This document shows positions 14,395 through 22,734 of a stretch of DNA of 47,017 nt, in pieces. The position numbers and the translations under genes are program-made. The stretch is from Mycobacterium sp. 1164985.4 (GTDB lineage Bacteria; Actinomycetota; Actinomycetes; Mycobacteriales; Mycobacteriaceae): NCBI RefSeq assembly GCF_001668575.1, contig NZ_LZMD01000032.1:1-47017 (forward strand), in the 5' to 3' direction. Within the stretch, counting starts at the first letter, position 1. Each line of letters begins with the position of its first letter. Below the pieces are notes generated by a model, which worked only from the letters and a program-made list of their open reading frames with translations, ran no database searches and was not told where the DNA came from.

Positions 14395-15576
14395 TCAGGA
14401 CGCTCGCATGTCGCGGGGTGCGCGTGGCATCCCGAGGCCCGCCATGGCGATGATGTCTCGTTGCAGTTCGTTTGCGCCGCCTCCGAAGGTGTTGATGACG
14501 GCGAGGCGGTAGGCGCTTTCGAGTTCACCCTTCAGGGGCGCGTCGGAGCCCTTCCGGGTGCCGGTCTGCCCGACGACGTCGAGAAGTTCGCGGGCCACCT
14601 GCTGGGTGAGCTCAGTTCCGAATACCTTTGCCGCAGAGGCTTCCCCCATCCCGAGCGCCCCGGAGCTCATGTTGCTGTTGACCCGCAGGTTCAGCAATCG
14701 ATAAGCAGCGACCTGCGCCTCGACACGCGCGAGGGCCTGTTGGACCCACGGCTGGTCGATCACGCGTCCGTCGTCCAGCGGCGTGGTCCTGGCCCATTCC
14801 ACGGTCTTGGCGAACAACGGCTCGAGTGCACCGAGGTTGCCGAGCGCCGCGCGCTCCAGGTTCAGCTGGTTGGTCACCAGCTTCCAGCCTTGGTTCTCGC
14901 CGAGCACGATCGCGCTCTGGGGTACCCGCACGTCGTCGTAGAACGTGTAGTAGGTCGACACACCGGGCATCGTGTGCAGCGGTTTCCACGAGAACCCCGG
15001 CGAGTCGGTCGGCACGATGAACACGGTGATGCCCTTGTGCTTCTTGGCTTCTGGATCGGTGCGCGCCGCCAGCCAGATGTAGTCGGCGAACTCCGCGCCG
15101 CTGGTGAACATCTTCGAGCCGTTGATGACGAACTCATTGCCGTCGCGCACCGCGGTTGTCCGCAACGAGGCGAGATCGCTGCCCGCTCCCGGCTCGGAGT
15201 AGCCGATCGCGAAGTCGACGGTGCCCTTGAGAATCGCGGGAAGAAACTTCTGCTTCTGTTCCTCGGTGCCGTACTGAATCAGAGTGGGTCCGACGGTGTT
15301 GAGCGTGATCATCGGCAACGGCGCATGCGCGCGGCGCGCCTCCTCGCTGAAGATGTACTGCTCCAACGCGGTCAGCCCGCGTCCGCCGTACTCCACGGGC
15401 CACGCGACGCCGAGCAGACCGGCCTCCCCGAGCGCGCGCCTGCATTCGGCCATCGCCGCGCCACCCTCCATCAGGCCGGAGACCGCCGCACGCCGCTCGG
15501 GGGTCATCACCGCCTCCAGGCGCTCCCGGAACTCCGCGCGGAGTCGCTCTTGTTCGGGGGTGTAGTCGAAGTCCAT
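14395..15576 (-). CDS. Acyl-CoA dehydrogenase, catalytic-type subunit
   Basis: 393 aa. N-terminus MDFDYTPEQERLRAEFRERLEAVMTPE, mid-domain YSEPGAGSDLASL (residues 126-138) for FAD and substrate binding, and FGGGANELQRDIIA near the C-terminus. The catalytic base in the IVD-like position is present: Glu241 in QLNLERAALG. It fits the catalytic half of an alpha2beta2 ACAD, with the protein at 12279-13391 as partner; in Mtb the igr operon has the ChsE1/ChsE2 pair side by side. Its ATG shares a base with the P450 stop (TGATG). An in-frame upstream extension reads through the P450 and is rejected. Confidence 0.87.
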   Translation of the reverse strand: MDFDYTPEQERLRAEFRERLEAVMTPERRAAVSGLMEGGAAMAECRRALGEAGLLGVAWPVEYGGRGLTALEQYIFSEEARRAHAPLPMITLNTVGPTLIQYGTEEQKQKFLPAILKGTVDFAIGYSEPGAGSDLASLRTTAVRDGNEFVINGSKMFTSGAEFADYIWLAARTDPEAKKHKGITVFIVPTDSPGFSWKPLHTMPGVSTYYTFYDDVRVPQSAIVLGENQGWKLVTNQLNLERAALGNLGALEPLFAKTVEWARTTPLDDGRVIDQPWVQQALARVEAQVAAYRLLNLRVNSNMSSGALGMGEASAAKVFGTELTQQVARELLDVVGQTGTRKGSDAPLKGELESAYRLAVINTFGGGANELQRDIIAMAGLGMPRAPRDMRAS

Positions 15577-16790
15577 CACACACTCGCTTTCAGGCGCACC
15601 GGCATGCGTTTGACGCCCGGCACCATCGTGGCGCGTAGGCGGGTCACGTCCCCCGTCAGCTCGATGCTCGGATAGGTACCGAAGAGCACCTCGAACATGA
15701 TCCTGGCCTCGAGCCGTGCCAGTTGCGCACCGAGACACGCATGCTCGCCGGCGCCGAAGGCGATGTGCGGGTTCGGGTTCCGCGTGATATCAAACTCCTC
15801 ACTCGTGGGTCCGAAGATCTCCTCATCGCGGTTGGCGGCGCCGTACAGCATCACCACCGTGTCGCCGGCCTGGATCTTCTGGCCGCGGATTTCGACATCG
15901 ACGGTGGCCCTTCGCGCCATGTGCGTCACCGGACTGGTGAAGCGCAGCATCTCCTCGACCGCGCATGTCAGCAGCGACGGGTCCGAACGAAGCAGTGCGA
16001 ACTGATCGGGATGATCCAGCAGCACAGCCGTACCGAGCGCGATGAGATTGCGGGTGGTCTCGTTGCCGGCCACCAGGAGAAGGAAGGAGAAGTTGAGCAG
16101 ATCGGCGTCGGTGAGGCGTTGCCCGTCGACTTCGGCGGCGGCGAGGATGCTCAACAGATCGTCCTGCCCGGAGACCTCGCCGGAGCGCCGGGCCTCGATC
16201 AGCTTGGTGAAGTATTCGTATAGCTGACCGAGCGCGACCAGGTGATCCAGCTCGATGTCGGGGTCGGCGGTGCCGACGGCGGCATCGGACCAGGTGCGGA
16301 ACTTTTCCCAGTCTTCCGGTGCGGCGCCGAGCATTTCGGCGATCATCCGGGTGGGTAGGGGAGCCGCGATCTCTTCGGCGAATTCGTACTCGCGGGAGGG
16401 ATCGATGCCGGTGACTATGCCGTCGACGATCCGCCGGATCGTGGGTTCCAGCAACGATACCTGACGGCGGGTGAATCCCGCGTTGATGAGCTTGCGCAAC
16501 TGCCGGTGCCGCGGCGGATCGGTGAAGATCAGGTTGCCTTCTTGAACAGGCTCGGGCTGGCTCGGATCGGGAATGGTGATGCCGTGCGTCGACGAGAACA
16601 ACATCGGGTGGCCCGAGACGAAGCGCACGTCCTCGTACTTGGTCAGCGCCCAGAAGTTCGTGACGTCGTTCCACACCACCGGAGTCGTCGCGCGCAGTTC
16701 CCGGTAGGCCGGGTAGGGGTCGCCGGCATAGAAGTCCGGAGAGTGGAGAGGATGCGCGGAGGTCGGTCGGGGTGTGGATTCAATGGGCAC
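15576..16790 (-). CDS. Cytochrome P450 (CYP125/CYP142-like group), first gene of the igr-like operon
   Basis: 404 aa from GTG 16790. I-helix AGNETT (241-246), ExxR Glu280-Arg283 (EEMLR) and heme loop FGAGEHACLG (345-354) with Cys352. Other motifs (LINAGFTRRQV, EEMLRFTSPV, FDITRNPNPHIAFG) resemble the mycobacterial CYP124/125/142 sterol hydroxylases, and its position mirrors cyp125 in the Mtb igr operon. Exact family assignment needs alignment. By analogy it would hydroxylate or oxidise the end of an alkyl side chain. In-frame starts at 16835 (ATG) and 16817 (ATG) would add residues MHLICPMPDVLRSAC, which are not typical. Divergent from the aldehyde dehydrogenase at 17025, which could finish oxidation to the acid. 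Confidence 0.87.
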   Translation of the reverse strand: MPIESTPRPTSAHPLHSPDFYAGDPYPAYRELRATTPVVWNDVTNFWALTKYEDVRFVSGHPMLFSSTHGITIPDPSQPEPVQEGNLIFTDPPRHRQLRKLINAGFTRRQVSLLEPTIRRIVDGIVTGIDPSREYEFAEEIAAPLPTRMIAEMLGAAPEDWEKFRTWSDAAVGTADPDIELDHLVALGQLYEYFTKLIEARRSGEVSGQDDLLSILAAAEVDGQRLTDADLLNFSFLLLVAGNETTRNLIALGTAVLLDHPDQFALLRSDPSLLTCAVEEMLRFTSPVTHMARRATVDVEIRGQKIQAGDTVVMLYGAANRDEEIFGPTSEEFDITRNPNPHIAFGAGEHACLGAQLARLEARIMFEVLFGTYPSIELTGDVTRLRATMVPGVKRMPVRLKASV

Positions 16791-17024
16791 GCAGGCGCTC
16801 CTCAACACATCGGGCATCGGACAAATCAGATGCAAATGTCCGGTGAGACTTTGTCTACAGCACGCGAGATGACTGTGTCAATGTGCATCGTCGCAGGATA
16901 ATGGCCTGTAACGTTGACTATGCGGCCCTGGCCGGTGTACACACAAGGCGCAGATGTCGGGCATTCGAGTCTCGTGAGACGGTTCGACGGCCCGCAGCAG
17001 TAACTAGGAAGGTCCAGTGATCTG
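16791..17024. promoter_or_regulatory. Divergent promoter region between igr-like P450 operon and aldehyde dehydrogenase
   Basis: This 234-base gap has no gene. A plausible sigma-A promoter for the plus strand is TTGACT (16914-16919), 18 bases, then TACACA (16938-16943). Two related inverted repeats are present: GAGAC-TTT-GTCTA (16845-16857), closer to the P450, and GTCTC-GT-GAGAC (16969-16980), closer to the dehydrogenase. Both use a GAGAC/GTCTC half-site but in opposite orientation, so they may be operators of one regulator. The recurrent TGAGAAT-N4-ATTCTCA element is not seen here. Confidence 0.4.
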
Positions 17025-18482
17025 ATGGCCGCATCCACCCTCGTCGACGACTACGACCTCTACATCAACGGCCGTTGGGTGAAGCCGGAAGGCGGCCGAT
17101 ACGACGTCATCGATCCGGCGACCGAGGCCGTGATCGCGTCGGCTCCCGACTCCGGGGTGGCGCAGGTCGAACAGGCGATCGCCGCCGCGCGAACCGCGTT
17201 CGACACCGGGCCGTGGGCGACGGCCACACCGCAGGAGCGGTCCCGGTGCTTGCAGCAGTTGAGCGATGCGTTGCTGGCCCATGGCGACGAGATCTACGCG
17301 CTCGCGCAGTCCGAGTGGGGTTGCACAGCAAACGAACGGCTGATCCACGTCGACGGTCCCGCATTCATGGCGGGGCACTCCGCCGAACTCGCGCTCGAGC
17401 CGGCCGAGGCGCCGATGGACGCATGGGGGGCCGCGGGTACCACCCTGTTGCGGTACGAACCTCTCGGCGTGGTGGCGATCATGACGCCGTGGAATTTTCC
17501 CCACACTCTCAACGTGATGAAAGTGGGTGCGGCGCTGGCCGCCGGCAACACGGTTGTGCTGAAACCGTCACCGCTGACGCCGCTCGCCGGGTTGGCCCTT
17601 GCCCGGATCATCAACGACGAGACCGATATTCCGCCCGGAGTCGTCAACGTCGTTACTCCTACCGGCATCGATGCGAGCAAGCTGCTGACCCTGGATCCGC
17701 GGGTGGACATGGTGAGCTTCACCGGCAGCTCTGCGGTCGGCCGCGACGTGATGGCGGGCGCGGCGAAGACGATGAAACGGATACTGCTCGAATGCGGCGG
17801 CAAGTCGGCGTCGGTTCTGCTCGACGATGTCGAGGTCACTGACGAACTGCTCAAACAGCTGTTGTTCGAAGGGTGCACGCTCCATGCGGGACAGGCGTGC
17901 ATCCTCAACAGCCGGCTCGTGGTGCCCGCCGCGCTGCACGACGAGGTCGTCACCCGGCTCGCCGACCTGGCGCGCGCCGTGACGGTCGGCAATCCCACAG
18001 ACGACGGAGTGGACATGGGTCCGCTGATCAGCAGGGCGCACCTCGAGCGGGTGGAGGGCTTCGTCCAACGGGCCGAGTCCGATGGCGCGAAGGTGGTGAC
18101 GGGTGGTGGCCGTCCCGAAAATTGCTCGGATGGGTTCTATTTCGAGCCGACGATACTGACCGACACCAGCCCCGACTCGTACATTGCGCAGGAGGAGGTG
18201 TTCGGGCCCGTATTGACCGTTCTGCGCTATGACGGCGACGAGGAGGCGGTGGCTGTGGCGAACAACTCGGCGTACGGCCTCGGCGGTGCGGTGTGGGGCA
18301 CCGATGTCGAACGCGCCGTCGGCATCGCACGACGCATCAGGACGGGCCAGGTCTCGATCAATGGCACCATCCCCGGCGACGCGCCTTTCGGCGGTTTCAA
18401 ACAGAGCGGCATCGGTCGTGAGGGCGGGGTCATGGGATTGCGTGCTTACATGGAGCCCAAGGCGATCGGGGTTCCGGCGTGA
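17025..18482 (+). CDS. NAD(P)-dependent aldehyde dehydrogenase
   Basis: 485 aa, full-length ALDH superfamily. Oxyanion Asn157 (TPWNFP), cofactor Lys180 (VLKPSP), FTGSSAVG (232-239), catalytic base Glu256 (LLECGGKS) and nucleophile Cys292 (HAGQACI) are all present, as are EEVFGPV and the C-terminal PFGGFKQSGIGREGG. It should oxidise an aldehyde to the acid in the cytosol. ATG 17025 follows AGGAAGG at a rather long spacing of about 11 bases. Divergent from the igr-like operon, it could oxidise the P450-derived aldehyde or an aldehyde released by the retro-aldolase. Followed after 76 bases by the tandem CoA-transferase, probably in one transcript. Confidence 0.9.
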   Translation: MAASTLVDDYDLYINGRWVKPEGGRYDVIDPATEAVIASAPDSGVAQVEQAIAAARTAFDTGPWATATPQERSRCLQQLSDALLAHGDEIYALAQSEWGCTANERLIHVDGPAFMAGHSAELALEPAEAPMDAWGAAGTTLLRYEPLGVVAIMTPWNFPHTLNVMKVGAALAAGNTVVLKPSPLTPLAGLALARIINDETDIPPGVVNVVTPTGIDASKLLTLDPRVDMVSFTGSSAVGRDVMAGAAKTMKRILLECGGKSASVLLDDVEVTDELLKQLLFEGCTLHAGQACILNSRLVVPAALHDEVVTRLADLARAVTVGNPTDDGVDMGPLISRAHLERVEGFVQRAESDGAKVVTGGGRPENCSDGFYFEPTILTDTSPDSYIAQEEVFGPVLTVLRYDGDEEAVAVANNSAYGLGGAVWGTDVERAVGIARRIRTGQVSINGTIPGDAPFGGFKQSGIGREGGVMGLRAYMEPKAIGVPA

Positions 18483-18558
18483 GTCCCGAAGGCGACGACG
18501 CGCGAGCATCGCAGCGAGTACCGCAGGAGCGAGGAGCGCAGCGGGGAGGAGTCGAGGC
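18483..18558 (+). other. AGCG-rich low-complexity spacer
   Basis: This 76-base gap is almost entirely built from GCGAG/GCAGCG/GAGCG words (for example CGCAGCGAG, GAGCGAGGAGCGCAGCG) and runs into the first codons of the CoA-transferase (GTGAGCGACGCTTGCGAGCG). I have the impression that similar spacers recur between genes in mycobacterial genomes, which would make this a dispersed intergenic element, but this cannot be tested here. GGAGGAG near its end serves as the ribosome binding site. Confidence 0.35.
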
Positions 18559-20973
18559 GTGAGCGACGCTTGCGAGCGAACCATCGATCCGGGCGAAGCT
18601 CTGGCCGGACTGCGGGTCGTCGAACTGGGCAGCGACATCGCGGCACCGTACTGCACCAAGCTCCTGTCCGATCTCGGTGCCGACGTCTGCAAGATCGAGC
18701 CGCCGACGGGTGATCCGCTGCGCGCGTGGGGGCCGTTTCGCGAGGGTACTCAGGAGCACGGCGGGTTGTTCGAGTACCTCAATGCCGGAAAGCGCGGTCT
18801 GACACTGGATTTCGGCACCGCTGCCGGCATCGAACAAGCCCACGGGTTGATCTCCGCAGCCGACCTTTTGGTCGAGGATCTGCCGGCCGGGTCGGCCGAG
18901 CGGTTCGACTGGGGACTTGATCGCGAGTCGTTACAGCGGATCAACCCCGACCTCGCGGTGGTGAGGATCTCGGACTACGGGCAGGAGGGTCCCCGGCGTG
19001 ACCAGCCGTCGACATCACTGACCCTGCAGGCGGCGTCGGGGTGGGTGAACGTCAGGGAGTTCGACCGACCGCCCGTGCAGGCCGGAGCGCGTATACCCGA
19101 GTACATCGCGGGAGGCTACGCGGCGCTCGCGGCGCTGACCGCCCTGTGCATCGTGGACGCCGAGCCGGGCCGGTTGGTGGAGGCCGATGTCTCGGCGTTC
19201 GAGTCGTTGTTGTGCACGCTGCCTTACCCGATGCTGATGGCCGAGCGGCTGAAAAGCATGGGGCTGCCGACGAATTCGAAGGCCGCACCGATGCTGGGTA
19301 TCGTCCGCGCGGCCGACGGCTGGATCGGCATCAACTGTCTGACCGGGCAGCACTGGCTGGATGTCTGCGCGATGATGGGGCTTCCCGAATTCGGCGAACA
19401 CCAGCTGGCGATCATGTTGGGCGGGCCGGAGCGCGATGAGTTCTTCGCGAAGGCGCAGCCTTGGCTGGACTCGATTTCGGTCGGCGACCTCGTCGAGCTG
19501 AGTCAGGCCATGCGGATTCCGGCCGCCCCGATCTACGACGGCTCCTCGATTCAGGACTGCCCGCAGTACCGCGACCGCGGCTTCTTCGTCGACGGCGGAC
19601 CCGAGGATGCGCGCTTTCGACGGCCGGGGGCGCCGTTTCGGCTGTCGCGGACGCCAGTGGAAGCGCCGCGGCCCGCGCCGACGCTGGGTATGACGGGCAC
19701 TCCCCGGTGGGAGTCGCGGGAGCAGCCCAAGGCCGGCGTCGAAGGTGACGCATCGCAACCGTTCGCGGGTTTGAAAGTGTTTGACCTCAGCACGTTCTGG
19801 GCCGGTGCGTATCTCACCTGCTATCTCGGCGCGTTCGGCGCGGACGTTGTCAAGGTGGAGTCGGTTCAGCGACCCGACGGGCATCGGTATTCGGGTTCGC
19901 TGCTGCGCAACAGCGACCAATGGTACGAGATCGGGCCGCTGTGGCAGGGCACGAACCTCAACAAGCGCGACATCACCCTCGACCTCGGTACCGAGGCCGG
20001 CCGGGAGTTGGCATTGCGACTCGCAGCGGATGCCGACGTGGTGGTCGAGAACTTCTCGCCGCGGGTGGTCGAGCAATTCGGGTTGGACTACGACTCACTG
20101 GTCCGAATCAACCCGGGTGTGGTCATGGTGCGCATGCCCGGGTTCGGCCTCGAGGGCCCGTGGCGGGACTACGTCGGCTGGGCCCTCAACATCGAACAGC
20201 TGGCCGGGATGTCCGCGGTCACCGGCTACGCCGAAGGACCACCCTGCAACCTGCAGGGTCCGGCCGACCCGATCGCAGGCGTTCATGCCTCTGTGGCGCT
20301 GCTCGCAGCGCTTGAACACCGGCGCCGAACCGGTGAGGGTCAGCTGATCGAGGTCGCGCAGATCGAGGTCGGCGCGGCAGTGACGGCCGAACCCGTCATC
20401 GAGTATTCGTTGACGGGACGTGTGCGCGAACGCGAGGGCAATCGGCACCGCCGTTACGCACAAGGCGTCTATCCCGCTGCCGGAGAGGACGATTGGGTGG
20501 CGCTGTCGGTGCGCGACGACACCGACTGGACAGCCGTGACCGACGCGATCGGCCGCCCTGAATTGCGCGACGACCCGCGCTTCGCGTCGGCGGAGGCACG
20601 CTTAGCGCATCACGACGAACTCGACGAGGTGATCGCCGAGTCCGCGGCCACGCGGCCGGCCGACGAATTCGCCGAAGCCTTGCTTCAACGCGGTGTGCCG
20701 GCGCAGCGGCTGATGACCGCGGACCGGATGTACGACGTCGACCAACTCGAAGCGCGCGGGTTTTATGAAGACCTCGACCATCGCATCGCAGGTCGGCAGC
20801 GGTACCCCGGATGGCCGTTCCGGATCACGCCGGGGCCGTCACGCCACCATCGCACCCCCTCACCGACTCTGGGGCAAGACAACGACGCGGTCCTCGGCGC
20901 ACTCGGGCTCACCGGAGAGGAGATCGCCGCGCTTCGCGAGCGACGCGTCATCGGCGAACGGCTGTTGGAGTGA
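18559..20973 (+). CDS. Tandem-domain (fused) CaiB/BaiF CoA-transferase
   Basis: 804 aa, twice the usual length, with two class III CoA-transferase domains: about residues 15-385 (LAGLRVVELGSDIAAPYCTKLLSDLGADVCKIE) and 400-804 (FAGLKVFDLSTFWAGAYLTCYLGAFGADVVKVE). The catalytic Asp is conserved in domain 2 (Asp570, QGPADPIAG), but in domain 1 the equivalent is Glu181 (GARIPEYIAG). Probably only domain 2 makes the aspartyl-CoA intermediate, while domain 1 is structural or modified. A fused two-domain arrangement is known in DddD, the DMSP CoA-transferase/lyase. This protein is not claimed to be DddD. GTG 18559 has GGAGGAG about nine bases upstream. It lies behind the aldehyde dehydrogenase, so an acid made there could be its acceptor. 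Confidence 0.85.
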   Translation: MSDACERTIDPGEALAGLRVVELGSDIAAPYCTKLLSDLGADVCKIEPPTGDPLRAWGPFREGTQEHGGLFEYLNAGKRGLTLDFGTAAGIEQAHGLISAADLLVEDLPAGSAERFDWGLDRESLQRINPDLAVVRISDYGQEGPRRDQPSTSLTLQAASGWVNVREFDRPPVQAGARIPEYIAGGYAALAALTALCIVDAEPGRLVEADVSAFESLLCTLPYPMLMAERLKSMGLPTNSKAAPMLGIVRAADGWIGINCLTGQHWLDVCAMMGLPEFGEHQLAIMLGGPERDEFFAKAQPWLDSISVGDLVELSQAMRIPAAPIYDGSSIQDCPQYRDRGFFVDGGPEDARFRRPGAPFRLSRTPVEAPRPAPTLGMTGTPRWESREQPKAGVEGDASQPFAGLKVFDLSTFWAGAYLTCYLGAFGADVVKVESVQRPDGHRYSGSLLRNSDQWYEIGPLWQGTNLNKRDITLDLGTEAGRELALRLAADADVVVENFSPRVVEQFGLDYDSLVRINPGVVMVRMPGFGLEGPWRDYVGWALNIEQLAGMSAVTGYAEGPPCNLQGPADPIAGVHASVALLAALEHRRRTGEGQLIEVAQIEVGAAVTAEPVIEYSLTGRVREREGNRHRRYAQGVYPAAGEDDWVALSVRDDTDWTAVTDAIGRPELRDDPRFASAEARLAHHDELDEVIAESAATRPADEFAEALLQRGVPAQRLMTADRMYDVDQLEARGFYEDLDHRIAGRQRYPGWPFRITPGPSRHHRTPSPTLGQDNDAVLGALGLTGEEIAALRERRVIGERLLE

Positions 20974-20978
20974 TGCTT

Positions 20979-21452
20979 TCAGTCGACCATCGCGGCGATG
21001 GTGTCGACGACGCAGGCCGGTCGGTCGGAGCCTTCGACCTCGACGGTGACCCGCACCGTGGCCCTGGCGCCGTTGTCGGTGCGGTCCACCTTGATCAGCT
21101 CTGCGCCCGCTCGGATGCGGGAGTCGACGGGAACGGGCGCCGGGAACCGTAGTTTGTCCACGCCGTAATTCACCTGCATCGACAAACCGGTGACCTTGTA
21201 GATCTGTTGGACGAGGATGGGCACCAACGACAGTGTGAGATAGCCGTGGGCAATGGTCCTGCCGTAGGGCCCTTTCGCCGCCTTCTCAGCGTCCACGTGG
21301 ATCCACTGGTGGTCACCCGTCGCCTCGGCGAACAGATCGATCTCTTTCTGGGTGACCTTGCGCCATTCGCTGTACCCCAGGTGCTCGCCCACATGCTCTT
21401 CGAAGGCGGCGATCCCGTTGTACTCCGTCGGCGACGCTTTCGCTTGCGTCAC
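20979..21452 (-). CDS. MaoC-family (R)-specific enoyl-CoA hydratase
   Basis: 157 aa single hotdog with the full hydratase motif FAEATGDHQWIHVDAEKA, catalytic Asp47 and His52, and GRTIAHGYLTLSL. This matches NodN/MaoC-type hydratases (Mtb HtdZ-like size). It should hydrate a 2-enoyl-CoA to the 3R-hydroxy product. GTG 21452 overlaps the amidohydrolase stop (GTGA), so it is the second gene of that operon. Convergent with the tandem CoA-transferase, with only five bases between the stops. Confidence 0.87.
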   Translation of the reverse strand: MTQAKASPTEYNGIAAFEEHVGEHLGYSEWRKVTQKEIDLFAEATGDHQWIHVDAEKAAKGPYGRTIAHGYLTLSLVPILVQQIYKVTGLSMQVNYGVDKLRFPAPVPVDSRIRAGAELIKVDRTDNGARATVRVTVEVEGSDRPACVVDTIAAMVD

Positions 21453-22645
21453 GCCGGGACCTTTTGGAGGCCGAGTTGCTCGATGGCGTTGCCGCCCATG
21501 ATCTTCGCCTTAGCGGAATCCGACAAACCCTCCAGTCGGTCGACGAAGCTCAGCGGATCGCCGATGCCCTCGGGGTGTGGAAAGTCCGAGCCGAACATCA
21601 CGTGGTCCTCACCCATGATCTCGACGATCCCCTTGATGTCGTCCTCGAGGAACGGGTGGATGTAGACGTTGCGCTTGAACACCTCGACAGGATGCTCGTC
21701 GAACTCCTTGGGCATCGTCCGGTACGCCTTGTCCAACAGGCGCAGAAGGTTTCGCACCCACCCGCTGCCGTTCTCGACCACGAGGACCTTCAGGTCGGGG
21801 AAGCGCGAGAGCGCACCGTGGCAGATCAGCGCGGCCAGCGTGTCCTCCATCGCCCGGAAGCCCATCACCACCTCGCGCAGTGCGCTGGGCTTGAAGGAAA
21901 GGTACTCGTCGCCGCCCTCCCATTCCATGAGGTGCTTCTGGTAGCCGCTGTCTGCCGCGTGGAACGTCACGGGAATGCCTGCGTCGACGACCTCCTGCCA
22001 GAACGGGTCGAACTCCGGCAGGCCCATCGAGCGCGAACCCCCGAACCGGCTCGGCACCGGGGCAGGCCGCACGAGAAACGTCTTCATGCCGCGCTCGAGA
22101 CACCAGCGGAACTCCTTGACGGCCTCGTCGACCAGCGGCAGGCAGATCACCGGCGTGGCGAAGATCCGGTCTTGGTAGTTGAAGGTCCAGTGTTCATGCA
22201 TCCACTCGTTGAGGGCGTGGATGATCGCATGGGTCAGGACGACGTCGTCGGTAGTGCGTTCCTCGATGAGGCTGGCCAGCGTGGGATACATGACGCACTG
22301 GTCGATGCCGAGTTCGTCCATCAGCTCGAGCCGGGGTGCGGGCGCCTGGAAGGCCGGGATGACATCCATTGGCTCCCCGACGAACTCGCGGAAGTTCAGC
22401 CCATCGGGGTTGTTGCCGAGGAAGTAGTCCTCCGCACTGCCCGGGCGAGCGACGCGTTCGAACGTGGGGTTGGGGATCATATGGCTGATGTGGTCCTTCA
22501 CGACCAACTTGGGCCGCCCGTTGACCTCGACGTAGCCGACCTTGCCGCGGTGCTGCTTCGGCAGATACTTGGTGAGAGCGTCGGTCGTCTCGTACATGTG
22601 GTTGTCAATGTCGAAGACCGGGTACGGCAGGGACCGGGAAGGCAT
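21449..22645 (-). CDS. Amidohydrolase family 2 (ACMSD-like) metal-dependent hydrolase/decarboxylase
   Basis: 398 aa TIM-barrel protein of the PF04909 type. N-terminal strand FDIDNHMYE offers metal ligands Asp12, Asp14 and His16 (a D-x-D/N-x-H version of the usual HxH). A mid-barrel His lies in IPVTFHAADSGY, and the late Asp354 is in FGSDFPHPEG. The family includes ACMSD and gamma-resorcylate decarboxylases, and also C-C hydrolases; the reaction here is unknown. Same architecture as the proteins at 26078, 34973 and 46265, especially 34973 (NHMYE, NYQ-RIF, RPAPVP, SGY). AGGAGG lies eight bases before the ATG. Heads an operon with the MaoC hydratase. Confidence 0.82.
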   Translation of the reverse strand: MPSRSLPYPVFDIDNHMYETTDALTKYLPKQHRGKVGYVEVNGRPKLVVKDHISHMIPNPTFERVARPGSAEDYFLGNNPDGLNFREFVGEPMDVIPAFQAPAPRLELMDELGIDQCVMYPTLASLIEERTTDDVVLTHAIIHALNEWMHEHWTFNYQDRIFATPVICLPLVDEAVKEFRWCLERGMKTFLVRPAPVPSRFGGSRSMGLPEFDPFWQEVVDAGIPVTFHAADSGYQKHLMEWEGGDEYLSFKPSALREVVMGFRAMEDTLAALICHGALSRFPDLKVLVVENGSGWVRNLLRLLDKAYRTMPKEFDEHPVEVFKRNVYIHPFLEDDIKGIVEIMGEDHVMFGSDFPHPEGIGDPLSFVDRLEGLSDSAKAKIMGGNAIEQLGLQKVPA

Positions 22646-22734
22646 GTGGCCGACCTCCTAAGAGCAGCGAATATGATCATTTACGGCTAGTGAGAACGAC
22701 GTTATCACCATGCATTGGCGACATCCATATCGGC
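22646..22734. promoter_or_regulatory. Intergenic region with TGAGAAC-GAC-GTTATCA inverted repeat
   Basis: The 89-base gap upstream of the amidohydrolase contains TGAGAAC-GAC-GTTATCA (22691-22707), arms with one mismatch, and ATGATCAT (22671-22678). A similar sequence, TGAGAAC-ACAC-GTTATCG, starts at 23367 upstream of the SnoaL-like gene at 23419. The arms resemble the recurrent operator, but the spacer is one base shorter here. It is not a KstR site, because AAC and GTT are three bases apart rather than two. Confidence 0.35.

Noticed and set aside
22691..22707. TGAGAAC-GAC-GTTATCA as a KstR (cholesterol regulator) site
   Set aside because: The KstR motif has AAC and GTT two bases apart; here they are three apart, and one arm is mismatched.
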